Assembly: GCA_022496805.1 (NCBI GenBank)
Contig: CM040101.1
Location: 188,501 to 252,500 of the forward strand
Length of the DNA: 64,000 nucleotides
Direction of reading: 5' to 3'
Source: Pohlia nutans
Taxonomy: Eukaryota; Streptophyta; Bryopsida; Bryales; Mniaceae
The position numbers were made by a program, and so were the translations under genes. Under the pieces are notes generated by a model. It worked only from the letters and a program-made list of their open reading frames with translations, searched no databases and had not been told where the DNA came from. Of this stretch, positions 1 to 12,610 are shown in pieces. Each line of letters starts with the position of its first letter. The first letter of the stretch is position 1.

Positions 1-32
1 GCTAAGGGGTTGACTTTTTGCTGATGGTACAG

Positions 33-2649
33 ATTCGCCCTCACCACCCCCAAATTTTGGAGACAAATTCACAAGTCGCTCATTCTTCTGGAATATCTTT
101 TGTGCCATGGTCCTGAGCATTTAGTCATGGAGTTTCGTCAAGACAAGAGTCGCCTTGAGGCATTTACACGCTTTGCGTTCGTGGATTCGAATGGGTAAGC
201 TCCATCATTCTTCAAGTATCTTAGTTTGAGCTCGAATGAGGATACCATTTGGCATTTTTTCTTATGAAGGAGTGTGATTTTTGGGAGATCAATGAAGAGA
301 TCGATTTCGGTACATGAGCCAAATCTATTGAGATGAGTTTTATTTTATTTTATTGCTATGTATGAATAATTAATGCAATTTCAAGTGGAAAGTTGCAGAC
401 CACTATAAGTGATACTCCTTGTCTAATACTCTTCGATCACTATGTTGTGGACTATCAATATGGAACAGACGGAGTTGTAGACAACCCAATTTTCATTGAA
501 AGATTAGTGATCATAGATATTTCGCTTTCACCACTTACTAGAAAAGTTCAACAAGTGTAGAAATAGATCTATGAGTTTCTGTTGGTAACAGGGAGATGGG
601 ATCAGCAGGTCCATAACAGTTTTAGTGTCCTAGACTACCTTACGTCTTATTACTCCCTCTGTACTGAAATAACTGTCCTAGTTTTTGGCGTGTTTTAATT
701 TAAGGCTTTTTTTACCAAAAAAAGTTGTCTCAATACTCGAAAAATGGTATATCTTTAATAGTAGTATGTAGTTTTTGTGTCCCTCTCATTGTCCGCCCCC
801 GTTTGAAGTGGACAGGGCTCGTGTAACTTGAAGTATAAAACATAGGACATATATTGCCAAAAACTAGGACAATTATTTCCGGACAGAGCGAGTAATTTTT
901 ACTGCTATGTTTCCGAAGGGTTAATTAATAGTGTATATCTGGTGCAGGACTGACAGGGGCTCAGCTGTTCAAAGAAGAGCTAAGCACGTCCTTCATGTAC
1001 TTATGGACGAGTGTTTCTACAAGAAGGAGCGCAGCCGAGCTCAGAAAACCTCCAGTGGCATTTCAGGGTTTGGTAACGAGTCCTTGCATCTGAATCACAA
1101 ATCATGGACTGTTCCTCGCAGTCAATCAGCTTTCAGCTTAACAGGCTCAGAGAATGGCGGAGACTCAACATCATTGTTGCGGGGTGATGAAGATGATCAA
1201 TTCCTCAGTGAACCAGAGAATCCCTGCAGAAGCTTACACTCCATCACAGAGCCCGAGCTGGACGAGTTCTCTTCGCCAAGCACAAGTGAAACACCCAGCT
1301 GGAGAACTTTTTCAGTAACTGTCCTCCTCACCTTCATAATTATGGACCCTGTTGTTGCACCAGCTCAAAACAATAAAAGATTCAAAGAGAGAGACAAAAA
1401 AGACAAAAGAAAGTGATGTAACATTCCTTGTTTGTCTTCTACACTGTAACGTTTTTCCATATTTCTAGATGCTAATACAATTACCACTGGCAATAAAATT
1501 GTACAAGGTGAGATAAAAATTTGGAATCAAATTGATAACTTTGTGTGCAAAAATGTATCTTTGTGACAACATGGGTAATTGTTTAAGAGAACGAACACTT
1601 GTAGGTGCAAGAATGTTATGTAAGGCCCGACTTGTTATGAGTGTAAATCCCCCTAAAGGACCAAGGATTCACGGTTTTAAAATGACAAATTCAATTGATT
1701 GTATTGTGAAAAATATATTTCAGGTGGGACCAAATTGTATATCTCAGAACTAGTGAAGATCATTGCTTGTGTTGGTCAAAAAAACAAATATAATTTGAAC
1801 AAGAGGAAGTCCAAATACGATCTACTCAAAACTGTTAAAAAAAAAACATGGAGCCGAGTTTGGGCTTCTTGGGCCTTTAGGAGTTATAATAACATGGAGA
1901 GGTTGAAGAAACATGGGATTTGACCCTCTATTTGGTCCAAAAAAATAAAATGAGATCTCAACACTCAGAATCACATACATGCCAACGGGTTATGGTTGGT
2001 AACTCTCAACTGGTTATGGGACATAACCTACGACATAGAATTAACACTTTTTGAACTGAAATTGTAAGTTGTGTGATGCAACACTTGCATGGAGAGAAGT
2101 GGGAGGCGAAAAGGAAGTCAAGAAGTTATGGAAAATAAATCTTGAGTATGTGGCCACTAATATAGTGACACATCTGTTGTGCATTTCCTAGAGTAGGTTC
2201 TGGAAAATAAACCTTGAATGTGTAGCCACTGATATAGTGACACATCTGTCACGCATTTCCTAGAGTAGGTTATGGAAAATCTAGTGCACAACACTGTGCA
2301 CAGCACCTAATTGTGGATGGCAATTCTATTCTGGCTGCAGATTTCGTCAGGTGTTGAGAGCCTAAGTGGTCGTTCAACAAATTCCACCTGCAGTGATGTG
2401 AACAGTAACGAAGAGTCGCCAACGTCTTTCCCCAAGACCGCACACATTCTGGACATGGACAGCGTTGCCTCTGATCATGTTGAGAAGAATAACAATAATA
2501 ATAATAGCAGGACAGTTCCATCACTGCTGAAGTTGCCACCTCCTCCACCAATTGCCGGGTACACAGGTGGCTCAAGAGTGCGAAGTAAACAACAACCAGA
2601 GAGTGTGAAAAGGGGTACTGTAAATGCACCGGATCTCATCAGCATTTGA
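33..2649 (+). CDS. Epsin-like ENTH-domain protein, 3' part (5' end outside window)
   Basis: Three exons (33-194, 948-1314, 2341-2649) join in one frame, phases 2 then 0, all with GT-AG ends. They encode the second half of an ENTH/ANTH-type membrane-binding fold: WRQIHKSLILLEYL, then CHGPEHLVMEF, then FAFVDSNGTDRG across the first splice, then KKERSRAQ and GISGFG, which is how the fold ends in plant epsin-like ENTH proteins. Known role of that family: binding phosphoinositides and clathrin adaptors in vesicle budding. The tail (from about residue 90 of the visible part) is Ser/Glu-rich and disordered, with a run of six Asn and a run of five Pro near the end; I saw no NPF or DPW motif in it. 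The start codon and first ENTH helices lie to the left of the window. The exon 2 donor (TCA/gtaact) is inferred from phase; using the unspliced stop at 1414 would give a shorter form. Confidence 0.8.
651..894. mobile_element. Stowaway-type MITE inside intron 1 of the ENTH gene
   Basis: Inverted ends CTCCCTCTGTACTGAAATAA (653 onward) and the reverse complement of TTATTTCCGGACAGAGCGAG (to 892), flanked by TA on both sides (651-652, 893-894). The CTCCCTC start, TA target site and about 240-bp size are the Stowaway/mariner MITE signature. The inner arms (CCTAGTTTTTGGC near 690 and GCCAAAAACTAGG near 865) extend the fold. Confidence 0.8.
2126..2280. repeat. Tandem duplication, 72-bp unit, in intron 2 of the ENTH gene
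   Basis: Two copies (2126-2197, 2198-2269) plus the start of a third. Each holds TATAGTGACACATCTGT followed by GCATTTCCTAGAGTAGGTT. It lies just upstream of the exon 3 acceptor. Confidence 0.75.
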
Positions 2650-2884
2650 TTGAACCGAAAACCTAGCTTTGAACGTACATTGATAGAGATCTCTGAGTGA
2701 TTTTTGGCCAGACTTGGGTGTGGGTGCAGATAGCGTCTTGTTATTCTAAGCCACTAAATACAGTTTGACTGTATTCATCCTTGGCCGTTGATGCATTCCA
2801 TTGAGAGCTTAATGTGAGTGCTCAGCTTGTTTGCATTTTCTTACACTGGTTCTAATCCTGCAAAATCCACTTCAGGTGAAATCA

Positions 2885-3091
2885 CTACACCGGTTATTGC
2901 CATTACCGTGAGTCACAGTAATTCAGTATTCTCACAGTGATTGTGGTATTAGAACAAAGTGTGACTTACAGTATTTGAGAATTCTCACAGTGAGTAGTGA
3001 GGATTGTGTGTAAAGTCTCACACTAATTAAGGATTGGTGGGAAATCTCACACTAATTTTGTGACTCACAGTAATGGCAATAATCGGTGTAG
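2885..3091. mobile_element. MITE with about 32-bp terminal inverted repeats (MITE A)
   Basis: The left end CTACACCGGTTATTGCCATT matches the reverse complement of the right end (ending GGCAATAATCGGTGTAG) with few mismatches, and the match continues through GTGAGTCACA. About 207 bp, non-coding. Target duplication not resolved because the next MITE abuts it. Confidence 0.65.
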
Positions 3092-3214
3092 TAGAAACAC
3101 TGTCTGCGCAGACTAGCAAAAAGACCCACGAGAAGACCCCACATGATGAACTAGACTAGTTGTGGGTCTTTTGGGGCATGCTTCTCTAGTCTACGCGGAC
3201 GGTGTTTCTACTAC
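3088..3214. mobile_element. MITE with about 29-bp terminal inverted repeats (MITE B), abutting MITE A
   Basis: GTAGTAGAAACACTGTCTGC at 3088 is mirrored by the end at 3214 (CGGTGTTTCTACTAC). A second inner inverted repeat (AAAGACCCAC / GTGGGTCTTT) makes nearly the whole 127 bp self-complementary. It overlaps the last bases of MITE A by the shared GTAG. Confidence 0.65.
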
Positions 3215-4056
3215 CATAGTACCATAGGTGGGTCGCCAAAAAATAATTCAAAAAATTAAAAACGTAAAATTCGGAAATTATGAGGACCAAAAAACGAAAA
3301 TAGAAGAAATTATTTTAAGCTATATTTGCTATTTCTAAGCTATTCTGGGTCATTTTGGGCCATTTTTAATCATTTTTTTGCTCAAATACGAAAATCATTA
3401 AATTCACTTTTTGAGGAATGAACCTTATTTTTCAAAAAATGTTAAATATTCGTTCATGGGGTGGTGATTTAGCTATGGTACTACGGTAGTGAAACATTGG
3501 TTAGTAGTTGTAAGTCTAACTCATCCATAGATGGCAACCAAGAAAACAACATTTGTTGTAGAGAGCATGCATGAATGGCCAATGCCTGTTTTCTTATCAT
3601 TTTTGGAACCTTGTACTTGAGATGGGCACGGAAAGAATCAAGATTCATTTCCCGAGTGTGTAAGGGCAACTTTTCAAGAATGTTATGTTGTTGCGTTTTG
3701 TGATATTCTCACTGTTATGGTCAGTTATCATTGCCATTGATGATTACACTCATAACCCTTTTATATCACACCGTTGGTAACCAACATGAGTTCAGAACTT
3801 GACATATGGAAAGCCGTGTCTAAAGCACATGTCTACACAAAAGCAAATATTCTCTACATATTGGATGTGATATTAGAGACTGATAATAAAGAGTTCAGAG
3901 TGTACTCACAAAGACATGCCAACAATAGTCCTATTGTCAATGAAAATTTCACGAACCTCACGGCTCAGCCTTTTAACATTCAAATATGTAAAATTGTACA
4001 GAAATAATAACGGTAATTCAACTCGCTTACATACCTTACACAGAGCCTCAAAAATC
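3215..4056. other. AT-rich spacer, no gene seen
   Basis: Long A/T runs and short open frames without family motifs. It separates the ENTH gene (+) from the 3' end of the GH31 pseudogene (-); no clear terminator or regulatory site. Confidence 0.5.
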
Positions 4057-6656
4057 TTACACAAAAGTCCAAGTTATCTCAAAATCTTCACCGATGAGAA
4101 GCCCAAGACTGGAAAGCTCCAACGTCTGATCTTTCTGAAAGACTTTCACTGGGGAAAGCTTCTGATTCACATGTATAGAACTAGGAGCAGAGCCTACACC
4201 CAAGACGAGAACGCGATCCACAATCCAGCCTTCTTTCAATGCATACTGCCCATGTACGACGTGTGATTTGAGAGTACCAATGTTGCCCACCACCATGGCC
4301 TCAAAGCTCACATGACTCGACTGGTTTGCGTGCAGGATCATGTCAATCTCCTCTCCATTGTCCAGAAACACATCGCCTGATGCGGAGCTCAGCAGAGAGT
4401 CACTGGGTAGAGCAACCACCAAAGTGAAGGGTGTCTTGCGCACTGCAGCTGACGTCAATGCACTCTCTTGCATGGGGATGATGGCCCCTGCGTGGACGTG
4501 CACATTGATTGAATCCCATGGTGCTTGCAACGTGAAGTTGCTACCTGTGCTGACGATCTGGGAATGATCAAACATATTATATCAAGTACCTTTGGGGAAG
4601 TAAGCCTCCACCGAAGTTGCGTTGGCAGTGATCACTGGAGACCAAAATGGAGTTTCCAAGCAGGAACTGGTATGAGACCTCCAATGTACAGGGTTCAGTT
4701 GGAAATGCGAAGAACAGAGGTCTCACCATGGGGTAACCCTTGGTGTGCGCCTCGTAGTTCAGAGTGTAGTAGAACGGCAACAATTGATACCGCAACCCGA
4801 GAGCTTTCCTGGCCGAGACAGTGGTTTTGGGAAACAAGTAGAGCTCCTTGCTGGGATTGTCCCGAACGGTGTGGGCACGTGAAAATGGATGAAACGCACC
4901 AGTTTGAATCCATCGGCTGCACATTTCATCGGGAGCCATATCGTAGAACCCGCAAATGTCAGCTCCCACCATGGGAATTCCGGCTATGCCGGAGTTCATC
5001 ACAGAGACGATGGAATAAGCAAGGTCTTGATATGTGGCCTTGTTGTCGCCAGTCCAGTGGGCTGTGTGTGCACCAGAACCAACAAAAGTAGAACGAGATA
5101 GCAAGAATGGCCTCTTCTTCCGCACGGAGGTCAGTGCTTCCTTGGTTGCAATGGACTCTGCCATGCCATACAAGCTATGGGCGTTGTACTCCAAGGTGCC
5201 ATCATAGTGCCGGGCAGTCATGGCCGCCGTGAGGTAACCAAGAGTCTCATAAGCACCATAGTGATTGAGTTTGAATGGGGGCTCATCAAACTTGGTGTGT
5301 GTATTGTTACATTGCAAGTAGCATGCCGTCACCCCACCAAGAATGGTGCCATTCCAAGTGCAATATGTGCCCGTGCAGAAGTTGGATACCTCATTCATAT
5401 CAATCCACATTCCGTCAAATGGTAATTGGTCATGAAACAGTTGCACCTCATTTGTCCACCACGCTGTTGCCTTCGGGTGCAAAAAATCTGGGTACACCAC
5501 TGGCCCTGGCCACACTTGCCCCACATACGGCTCACCTTTGGCATTCTTCAAAAAGATGTCTTGCTCCAATCCTCGCAAATATGTCTGATAATCGTTGTAA
5601 GCGGAGCCAATTCCTAGTAAAAAGAAAAGGTCCCAAAACATTTCAACCAAGGCATAAATTTGACAAACTGTGGGGCTAGTCCCAAGGCAAATTCTTGTCA
5701 CTGAAATGTAAATTTCTAAGAATCTTTTCCCGTATGAAAAGACTTTTCATATTTCAATATGAAAAGACTTTTCATATTTCAATATGAAAAGTCCTTTTTT
5801 TTTCATCTGTGTTCCAAATTCGAATGATATGTAATTAGGGATTCATTGAGAGTCCTCAGTCGAGACTCAAGAGCTGAGGCCTTGGCCGCCTCTCGGAGTC
5901 TTGTGGTCTCGGACTTTGGTTTAGGGTTATTTTGTTAAGCTTGGTATCATTGTTCCAAATTCAATAGATATTTGAAGTTAAGACTTATGAAAAGAGAAAC
6001 TTCCCAGAACTTATCCTCATGAATAGTAGAAGCTCAAAATCTTCTTGTGAAAAGGAGAGTTACTAGTCAAATTTATGCTCTAATTTCAACACTATTTTTA
6101 AAGGAAGTTGCTCTAAGAACTTTTTCCACATCAATGAAAGTGTCATGCAAAGATTGAGTCAGTTTCTTACCAGGGTCAACAAGGATGACGTAGTGTTGGC
6201 CATCAGCGTGCAAGTCATCAACAAAGGCTCGCCATTCATTCAGTGGAAACCTCTCTTCATCATGAGTGAAGTCCAAAAACCTATCTGAATAGTCGATGTC
6301 ATTCCACATGGTGTCCAACGGAATCTTCGCCTTCTTGAAATTCTCCACCACCGACTTCACAATCGTTACGTTTCGGTATCCCCATCGGCACTGATGGAAC
6401 CCTAAATTCATCAATTCGATCATCATGTGAGTTTTTAAGGTTGCAAAGAGGGAACAATAACTAAGACTAACTACACCTAAATAAATGACGACCTAAAGGA
6501 GTTGGACCAAGGAAGAGGTAGAAATCCAGAACGCCACCTATCACGCGGAACGTGAGGGACGTCTCACCATAGCTCACTTCCATGCCGTTGCTGTTCAACA
6601 ACAATACACCGTGCGTGCTGCCGCCCTCTCGCACATCCACGTAGAACGGCCACGCG
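4057..6656 (-). pseudogene. GH31 alpha-glucosidase/alpha-xylosidase pseudogene
   Basis: Visible exons on the minus strand: 6656-about 6494, 6401-6171 and 5613-4057. They carry GH31 landmarks in order: [39 protein letters not shown], the nucleophile motif WIDMNEVSNFC, the acid/base region HWTGDN, VGADICGFY and the C-terminal beta-sandwich. The family hydrolyses terminal alpha-linked glucose or xylose in vacuole or wall. Damage: (1) the N-terminal exons expected above 6656 are not found; (2) the segment normally between the GP-x-PL motif and GFHQCRWGY is missing; (3) a frame change near 4631-4643, just after the LLGNSILV motif; (4) an in-frame TGA at 4582-4584 where the family has Trp. Catalytic residues are still present, so decay is recent or partial. 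A sequencing error could explain one lesion but not all four. Its intron (about 5735-5795) holds a tandem 25-bp AT repeat. Confidence 0.8.
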
Positions 6657-8219
6657 CTGTATAGTACCCACCAATAAGATTTGATTGATTTTAAAACTAT
6701 TAATAGAACCAAAGTAAAAACTGGTCTATCTAAATAAGGTTGTTTGTTTGTTTGTATGTTACATTGAGATCTCCCAAACTATGTGTCTGTCACTCGAGTT
6801 CTTGGTACTGTCGGAATTGAAGCTCTCAACAAGAAGGGGTACATCGAAGGGCTTTTGGACATACGGTGTGAAAGTTATGGATTCTCAATCATTATTCTAA
6901 AAATAAAATAAAAAGTAAAAGAATGATCAAATCACAGGGAACATTAGGCCAACGGCTAGGGCCATACTAGTCTATGTCTATTTCTACATAGCTCAGTGGT
7001 TGGGTTTTTTAAATAGGATACAATTTGATTAGTTTTAGAAACATTGCTAGGATCAAAAATAAAAACTAGTATATCTTTATCTATTTCAACCTCATTAATG
7101 GTTTTTATAAGAATAGGCAAAATCATTGAAAGTTACTAAGATTGAAGGTATGTCCAATTTTAATTATTCAATCACAATTATCATCAGTTTTAGTTGACAA
7201 AGAATTTTGCGCACACCACATATATGCTTGGATTCTAGTTTTAGAACCCTTCCTAATGCAGCTTTTGCATGTGAGTGGAACATAACATTCTTTTAGCTCT
7301 TTGTAAACCTACCGGGAATCCTACACCCTTTTCTACGAGAATTGAAATCAGCATTGCATTTTGACTTGACTAGCCCACATAATTGGTTATTTTTTTAAAC
7401 TTGAATTTTACTAAGCATTCTTTTATTCCTACACAACTTCTATTGAAAAATAGCAAGTCAATATACAAACATTTGATAGAACATCAAATATTTGCACTAC
7501 CAGCAAATGTTTCTGGTGTACAAATTCTGCCTGTAGCTGCTTCAATGTCAAATGTAAACAATGGTCATTATTTTGTATACAGTACCGAATTATTAAAGCC
7601 ATGTTGGAGAAAGCTTAGTGAGATCAAAACATACAAGCCAATGAAAATGAATTACCACGTTGGGAAGGCAAATGTAATCTCCATTCTGGTATCTGACACG
7701 ATGATGTGATCACCCATTACATCCCAAAAACTTCAGTTCAAAGTCATGAATGATACTAACCCCGTCCTGACAATCCTTAATTAAGGAGCAAGTCAGGAGT
7801 ACGTAAGTAAGAAACAAAGCCCAAATTATCAGGAGTACAAAGAACAATCTCAACCATGTGTCTTCACGACAGAATGACATGTTTGCTGATTTGATTCTGT
7901 CCTACTCCATATGACTGAGTGTTTAGCACATTACATAGAAAAAAAGACGTGGTGGATGTAACATGCGCTCCTTGCCGTCGTCCCAGCAAGCAGGCCTGTG
8001 ACAAGAGTTTCCCGACGTCATGACAATGATGATGGCAATAAGGAAACAGAACTTGGAGAGGGGTGAGGACGTTTAGGGGTTAACTGGAGGTCCCTTAAAC
8101 ATGCAAGGCCAGGGCTTGCCCAGCATTTTAACTCAAGGTCCCTTAAACAAGCAAGACCAGGGAATGATGAAGACATTTTCCTAAAACAAAACTACTATCT
8201 AGGGATAAATAGACATACC
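6657..8219. other. AT-rich spacer, no gene recognised
   Basis: Where the 5' exons of the GH31 gene should lie I find only AT-rich sequence. A short stretch near 6670-6720 is repeated imperfectly near 7020-7070. The segment 8090-8160 holds two imperfect copies of a GGTCCCTTAAACA element. No RNA gene seen. Confidence 0.45.
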
Positions 8220-11200
8220 TCAAATCCGAATTTCTTTGAATACCCTCGTTGCACATCCAACAACCCAGCGATATCCACGGGGTGTACAAAAGGCCACTTG
8301 TGTGGTCACCAAACCTCGAATCTTCAAAGATGTCACATTGTCCCTTCCTTGTGGTAGGCAACAGGGGCCAATCACAATATCGTAGGTATGGGCAATTTGA
8401 AGCGAAGGCACCAACAGGTTTTGAGTACAAAAATATGCCCAATCTCCATCATCATCCGGAAACCAGAGCACAGAAAAAGGCTCACTCTCCCCAGGAGGAG
8501 GAACATGACCATGCAAGATGTCCAAGGCAAAGTGAAAACGAAAACACAAACGGTATCACCTGCATACTGGTGAGGATGCTGATGAAGAGGATGCTCGAAC
8601 GCCTGCTCGATGGTGTTAGTAACATAGAATGTAGGTCCAGTATGAAACTCATTCGGGTGTAGCGGAGGACAAATACCCCTCTCCTGAAAATTGGGCCACA
8701 TGAAACTTCTAAACCCATGATAAAATGTAGCAACCCCGTCCTCTGAAGATGATGGCTCGTAAAACACATGTGGATAGTCCAAAACTGACTCTCTGAACAT
8801 GAAGGATCGCTCACTAATCAAAATGTGGCGACGTGGATGTCCCTTCTCTGGTGTCAAAAACGAACTCAAAAGAACCTCCACCATAGGAAGTGACTCAAAG
8901 AATCGATCAGGAGCGTCAAAATGGTACCATGCTCCTCTCCCTCTCCGTCCCCTACCCCTACGCCCACGGCCACCCCCTCTTCCTCTCCCACCACCTTGTC
9001 CTCTCTCTCCACCTCCTCCTCTCTCATCACTAGAACGTGAACTACTCCGAAACTGATGTCTCCTTGAAACTGGAGTCCACTCCCCTCCCCCATCCTCTCC
9101 CCCGTCCTCTCTACAAGATGGAGGAACAAGCACCTCATTCACATCTGATAGAATCCGCAAAGCAAACAACCCCAGACTACCCCTCAAGAAGTAATCCCCA
9201 CCAAGTATAGAATGCTCCAGAAGATCGTAGTTGGCCATAACACCTCTAACCAACTCTCCAGAGAAATATCTCAACAAGAAGGTTTGAATGCTTTCCACAG
9301 ACCTTGTGAAAATAGGAAAATCTTGATCCGCACATATCTCCCTCCACATATCCTGATAGGTGCAAGAATCTCGTCCTACTCCCACATACTGTGCAGCCAG
9401 AGCTTGTTCATACGGAAGAATGTAGGAAATTGGGGCCCCCGTGGCAACATCTGCACAAAAATACAATAGAAAACAAAAGTGTTATGCAAGGTTTTATATC
9501 ACAAAATCTAAAAACTTTTACTTTAAACAAACACTTTTACTTTAAACAAACACTTTTACTTCAAGCTTTATGTGAACCGTCGAGACGGTCGACACTCGCG
9601 GTAAACCCTTACCGCGGCCTTTTAGCGTAATTTTCTATTTTGCATTTTTGCAAGTGCAGCGATTTAGCTGAGTATCTATTTTGGTAAAATGCCTAGTAGT
9701 TTTGATTGGGGTTTTCGGGCGCCAGTTGATTAGTCCTATTTTCCGGGTATTTTTGCCGTAGTTTTTGTTCTAACCGGCTAATCGTGGTTTTGTTGAGTGT
9801 TTTGATGGTAATCTACATTTTAGTCTAGGAGTAGGAACTTGGGTTTCTTTTAGGGAAGTGGGACTTGGACTAGTTGGAAATGTCCAAGTTCTATTTTTTA
9901 GTCCTAAAAACCCTCCGGTAAAACTATGAGTTTTGCCCTAGTTTTCTTAAAGTTGAGGGTTTGGATGGTTTGGGTTGATGAAGGGTAGTTGGATGTAGAT
10001 TAGTTGAATGTTAGGTTAGAGGGAGCTTGGGAGAGGAGTTGTATCTCTTTCTCCCTCTCTCTCTCTCATTATGGTAGTAGGCATAGAAGGAGTAGGAGAG
10101 AGCATAGGAAATAGACAGTAGAGGGAAATCGTCGATAGTTCTTTGACCCTAACAAGGAAGGAGCTGAAATTTTAGCACAAGGTAGATCAGTATGTTAGCT
10201 TTCTAGGGACACCTCATACGCTGGATTTGGAGTTATAACGAAGGAGAGAGAGCCGATCAAGTGCGAGGAGGTTGGCTGCCGGAGGTTTTGAAGGTCGGCC
10301 AGTTGGAGCCTTGTAACTTTTGATTGATGAGACCTTATTCAATGAAATTTGCGCGTGCTGAGGCGAGATGAAGTCTTCTAGGCGCCAGTCAAATCTCGTG
10401 ACCTTTGAAGTTATAGCGAAGGAGGGAGGATCGATCAAGTGCGAGGAGGTTGGCTGCCGGAGGTTTTGAAGGTCGGCCGGTTGGAGCCTTGTAACTTTTG
10501 ATTGGTGAGACCTTTTTCAATGAAATTTGCGCGTGCTGGGGCGAGATAAAGTCTTCTAGGCGCCAGTCAAATTTCGTGATCTTTGGAGGGAAGACAAGGA
10601 CGCAGCAGCTGATGAAGAATCAGGAGGTCTACGGCCATGAGGATTGAGGAGCACCGACTTTGGAAGCACATAGCTTCCAATTGGTGAACGATTTTCCATT
10701 GATTCTTTCGCGAACTAATAGATAATCAAGCTAGCTTCTATTAGAAGCTTATTGTGTAAGATTTGGAGTATTTAGTAGGAAATGGCGTTTGTTTTAGTGC
10801 CAAGGGGTCTGCTGCCCCTTCTTTCAATGTTGATTTCTAATTTGTAAGTGTGGTCAAGGTGTTCTTTGCATTCATTTATGCCTATGATCTTTGTGCTTGT
10901 GGTCTATGCCACCTTTATCTATGCCTATGATACACGTACATTAGGAGTCCATTGCTTGGAGGCACTTAGGGGTCACAACCACACCTCGGCCCATCTTGTG
11001 TGATGCGTTGACCATCCTCACGGTCAAAGTGCTCACACTTTACTTTGAACACTTTAAAAAAATTCAAACTTGGAAATAAGTACCTTCATGAAGTAACACC
11101 ATCTGACTGCAGAGACTCCCACCGACCCCATCCAGGCTTGAGCACGCCACACTAGCATCGGGAAACCCAGGTGAAAGCAAAGAAACCCCATCCTGGCTTG

Positions 11201-11246
11201 AAAACGCCACATCAGGAAGCCCTGGTGACAGTTGTATCTCTGCCAT
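8220..11246 (-). pseudogene. RG-linker protein with ADP-ribosyltransferase-like (DUF3990-like) C-terminus; frameshifted
   Basis: Model: ATG at 11246, exon 11246-11084, intron carrying a solo LTR, exon 9450-8220; the junction is in phase (G + AT gives Asp). Regions: (a) an N-terminal half with no recognised family, starting near GAPISYILPYEQALAAQYVG; (b) an Arg-Gly linker of about 30 residues (RGRGGGRGRRGRGRRGRG); (c) a C-terminal block with FYHGF, then GPTFYVTNTIEQAFEHPL, then DGDWAYF and YDIVIGP. The order H-G, F-Y-x-T, D-W-x-x-F, YDxVxGP is that of DUF3990/ADP-ribosyltransferase-like folds; this is pattern recognition, not a search. The block switches reading frame at about 8530-8545, between VFVFT and ALDILHGH, in a run of A/T homopolymers, so the copy is a pseudogene or has an assembly error. 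An extra 5' exon at 11463-11295 fits splice rules but its coding status is unclear. Confidence 0.5.
9566..11042. mobile_element. Solo LTR (1,467 bp) with CTTTA target duplication
   Basis: The LTR runs 9571-11037, begins TGTGAACC and ends GCTCACA (TG...CA with TGTGA/TCACA inverted tips). CTTTA stands directly on both sides (9566-9570, 11038-11042). It contains a CT-rich tract near 10050 and a tandem duplication of about 179 bp (about 10229-10588; unit contains GAGGTTGGCTGCCGGAGGTT). No internal retroelement genes remain. It lies within the intron of the ART-like gene. Confidence 0.85.
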
Positions 11247-12610
11247 GTTGATACACTGAGGATGAGAAAATGCTTTTAACTGAACAGCTCTGACCTAGTT
11301 GTACACCCGTTCCCCCACGGCGCAGGAGCAATGGTCGAAGCGATGGAAGCACTCGGGGCTGTGGATGCTGATGGTCACTTTCGAGTGAAAACATCGCTCT
11401 GTCCATTCGCAGGAGAAACTGTGAGCACTTGACGTCTATTTTCATATCCCTTCGAACCATAAGCTGAAACAAATAGACACAAGCAGCGAACATTTTAACA
11501 TTACATTTTAACATCACAGGATTCATGAATTAATCCTCAGGATCAACACACCAGGAATGACATTCTGATATGGATCACTCAGAATGAATCCATATTAATG
11601 GAAGATGATAAGAAACGTAATCCTGATTTTATCCTGAATCATTCAATTGATTACATTTATCATTTATACTTCAACTTGTGCACATCGATCGTCACTGCGT
11701 GTCAAGCCAATCTCTCCGCCTTGAAGCGCAGACAAAATGATCTTGGGTCTCTAAAGTGAGTCATCCCTACTTGACTTAGAGATGTAGCTTGCGAATGATC
11801 ATTTGAACAACCTAAGTTGAAGCTAGCAGGTAGTGGTGCACCCTAAAACGTAATGCTTCTAATCCAGCGACTACATTGCTGGTGAGTGGTGGCAACACAG
11901 ATTCTCAAGAATTCAAGAAGCTAGACCCAACAAGTTTCAGAGAGCAAGGGCTTGTAGATTCAACGACCTTCAAACGAACTTGCAGATCCTTCAATTGATA
12001 TGATTGCAACAGAAATGGAGCGGATGGATCTGAGAGCATGCAAATGACAATCGCAGGTCCAGGTTCAGGCTGCAAAAACTGTGCAAATTAAAAAACTAAG
12101 CAACAACGTGCAGACTGAAACCTTTTCAACAAGACTTCAGCAACTCCTGGGTTCGAACCCCACTGCTGTGTGTGCATGCACACACTAGGAAGTTCAAAGT
12201 TGCCCCCTCTGCAATCGCGGAGTCCCTCATCCCGTAGACCTCCACCTCCACAATCACTGAGATTCTTCGGCGCCCCCTCCGACAGTACCGGTTCGCAACT
12301 CCTCACGCACACCGCCCCCTCCGCCCCCGCAAGTTCCCTCAACAGCAGCCCGCAAAGTCGAAAGTAGCCCGCTCAGCCCAGCAAGTTCCGCCGACACCAG
12401 CTCGCAAAGTTGAAAGTCGCCCCCTCCGCGTTCCGAGCTTCCTCCGCAAACACTACATGCACACCTCCCCGCACACCGAAAGTTCCGAGCTTCCCCAGCA
12501 AACACTACACGCACACCTCCCCGCACTACATTCACCAAAATCGACAGAAGGCACAAGCATGTGCAAATGGCAACCCTAAACCTAGGGCATGCAGGGGTGT
12601 AAGTCAGTGA
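11247..12610. other. Upstream region of the ART-like gene; GC-rich part with short repeats
   Basis: 11295-11463 is a possible non-coding 5' exon (minus). From about 12140 the sequence becomes C-rich, with two copies of a 55-60 bp segment containing AGTTCCGAGCTTCC and GCACACCTCCCCGCAC (about 12432-12530). Open frames here are compositional; no family motif. Confidence 0.4.

Noticed and set aside
4525..5679. Plus-strand frames over the GH31 region
   Set aside because: Antisense shadows of the GH31 exons.
7383..7709. 108-codon plus-strand frame
   Set aside because: No motif, AT-rich composition like its surroundings.
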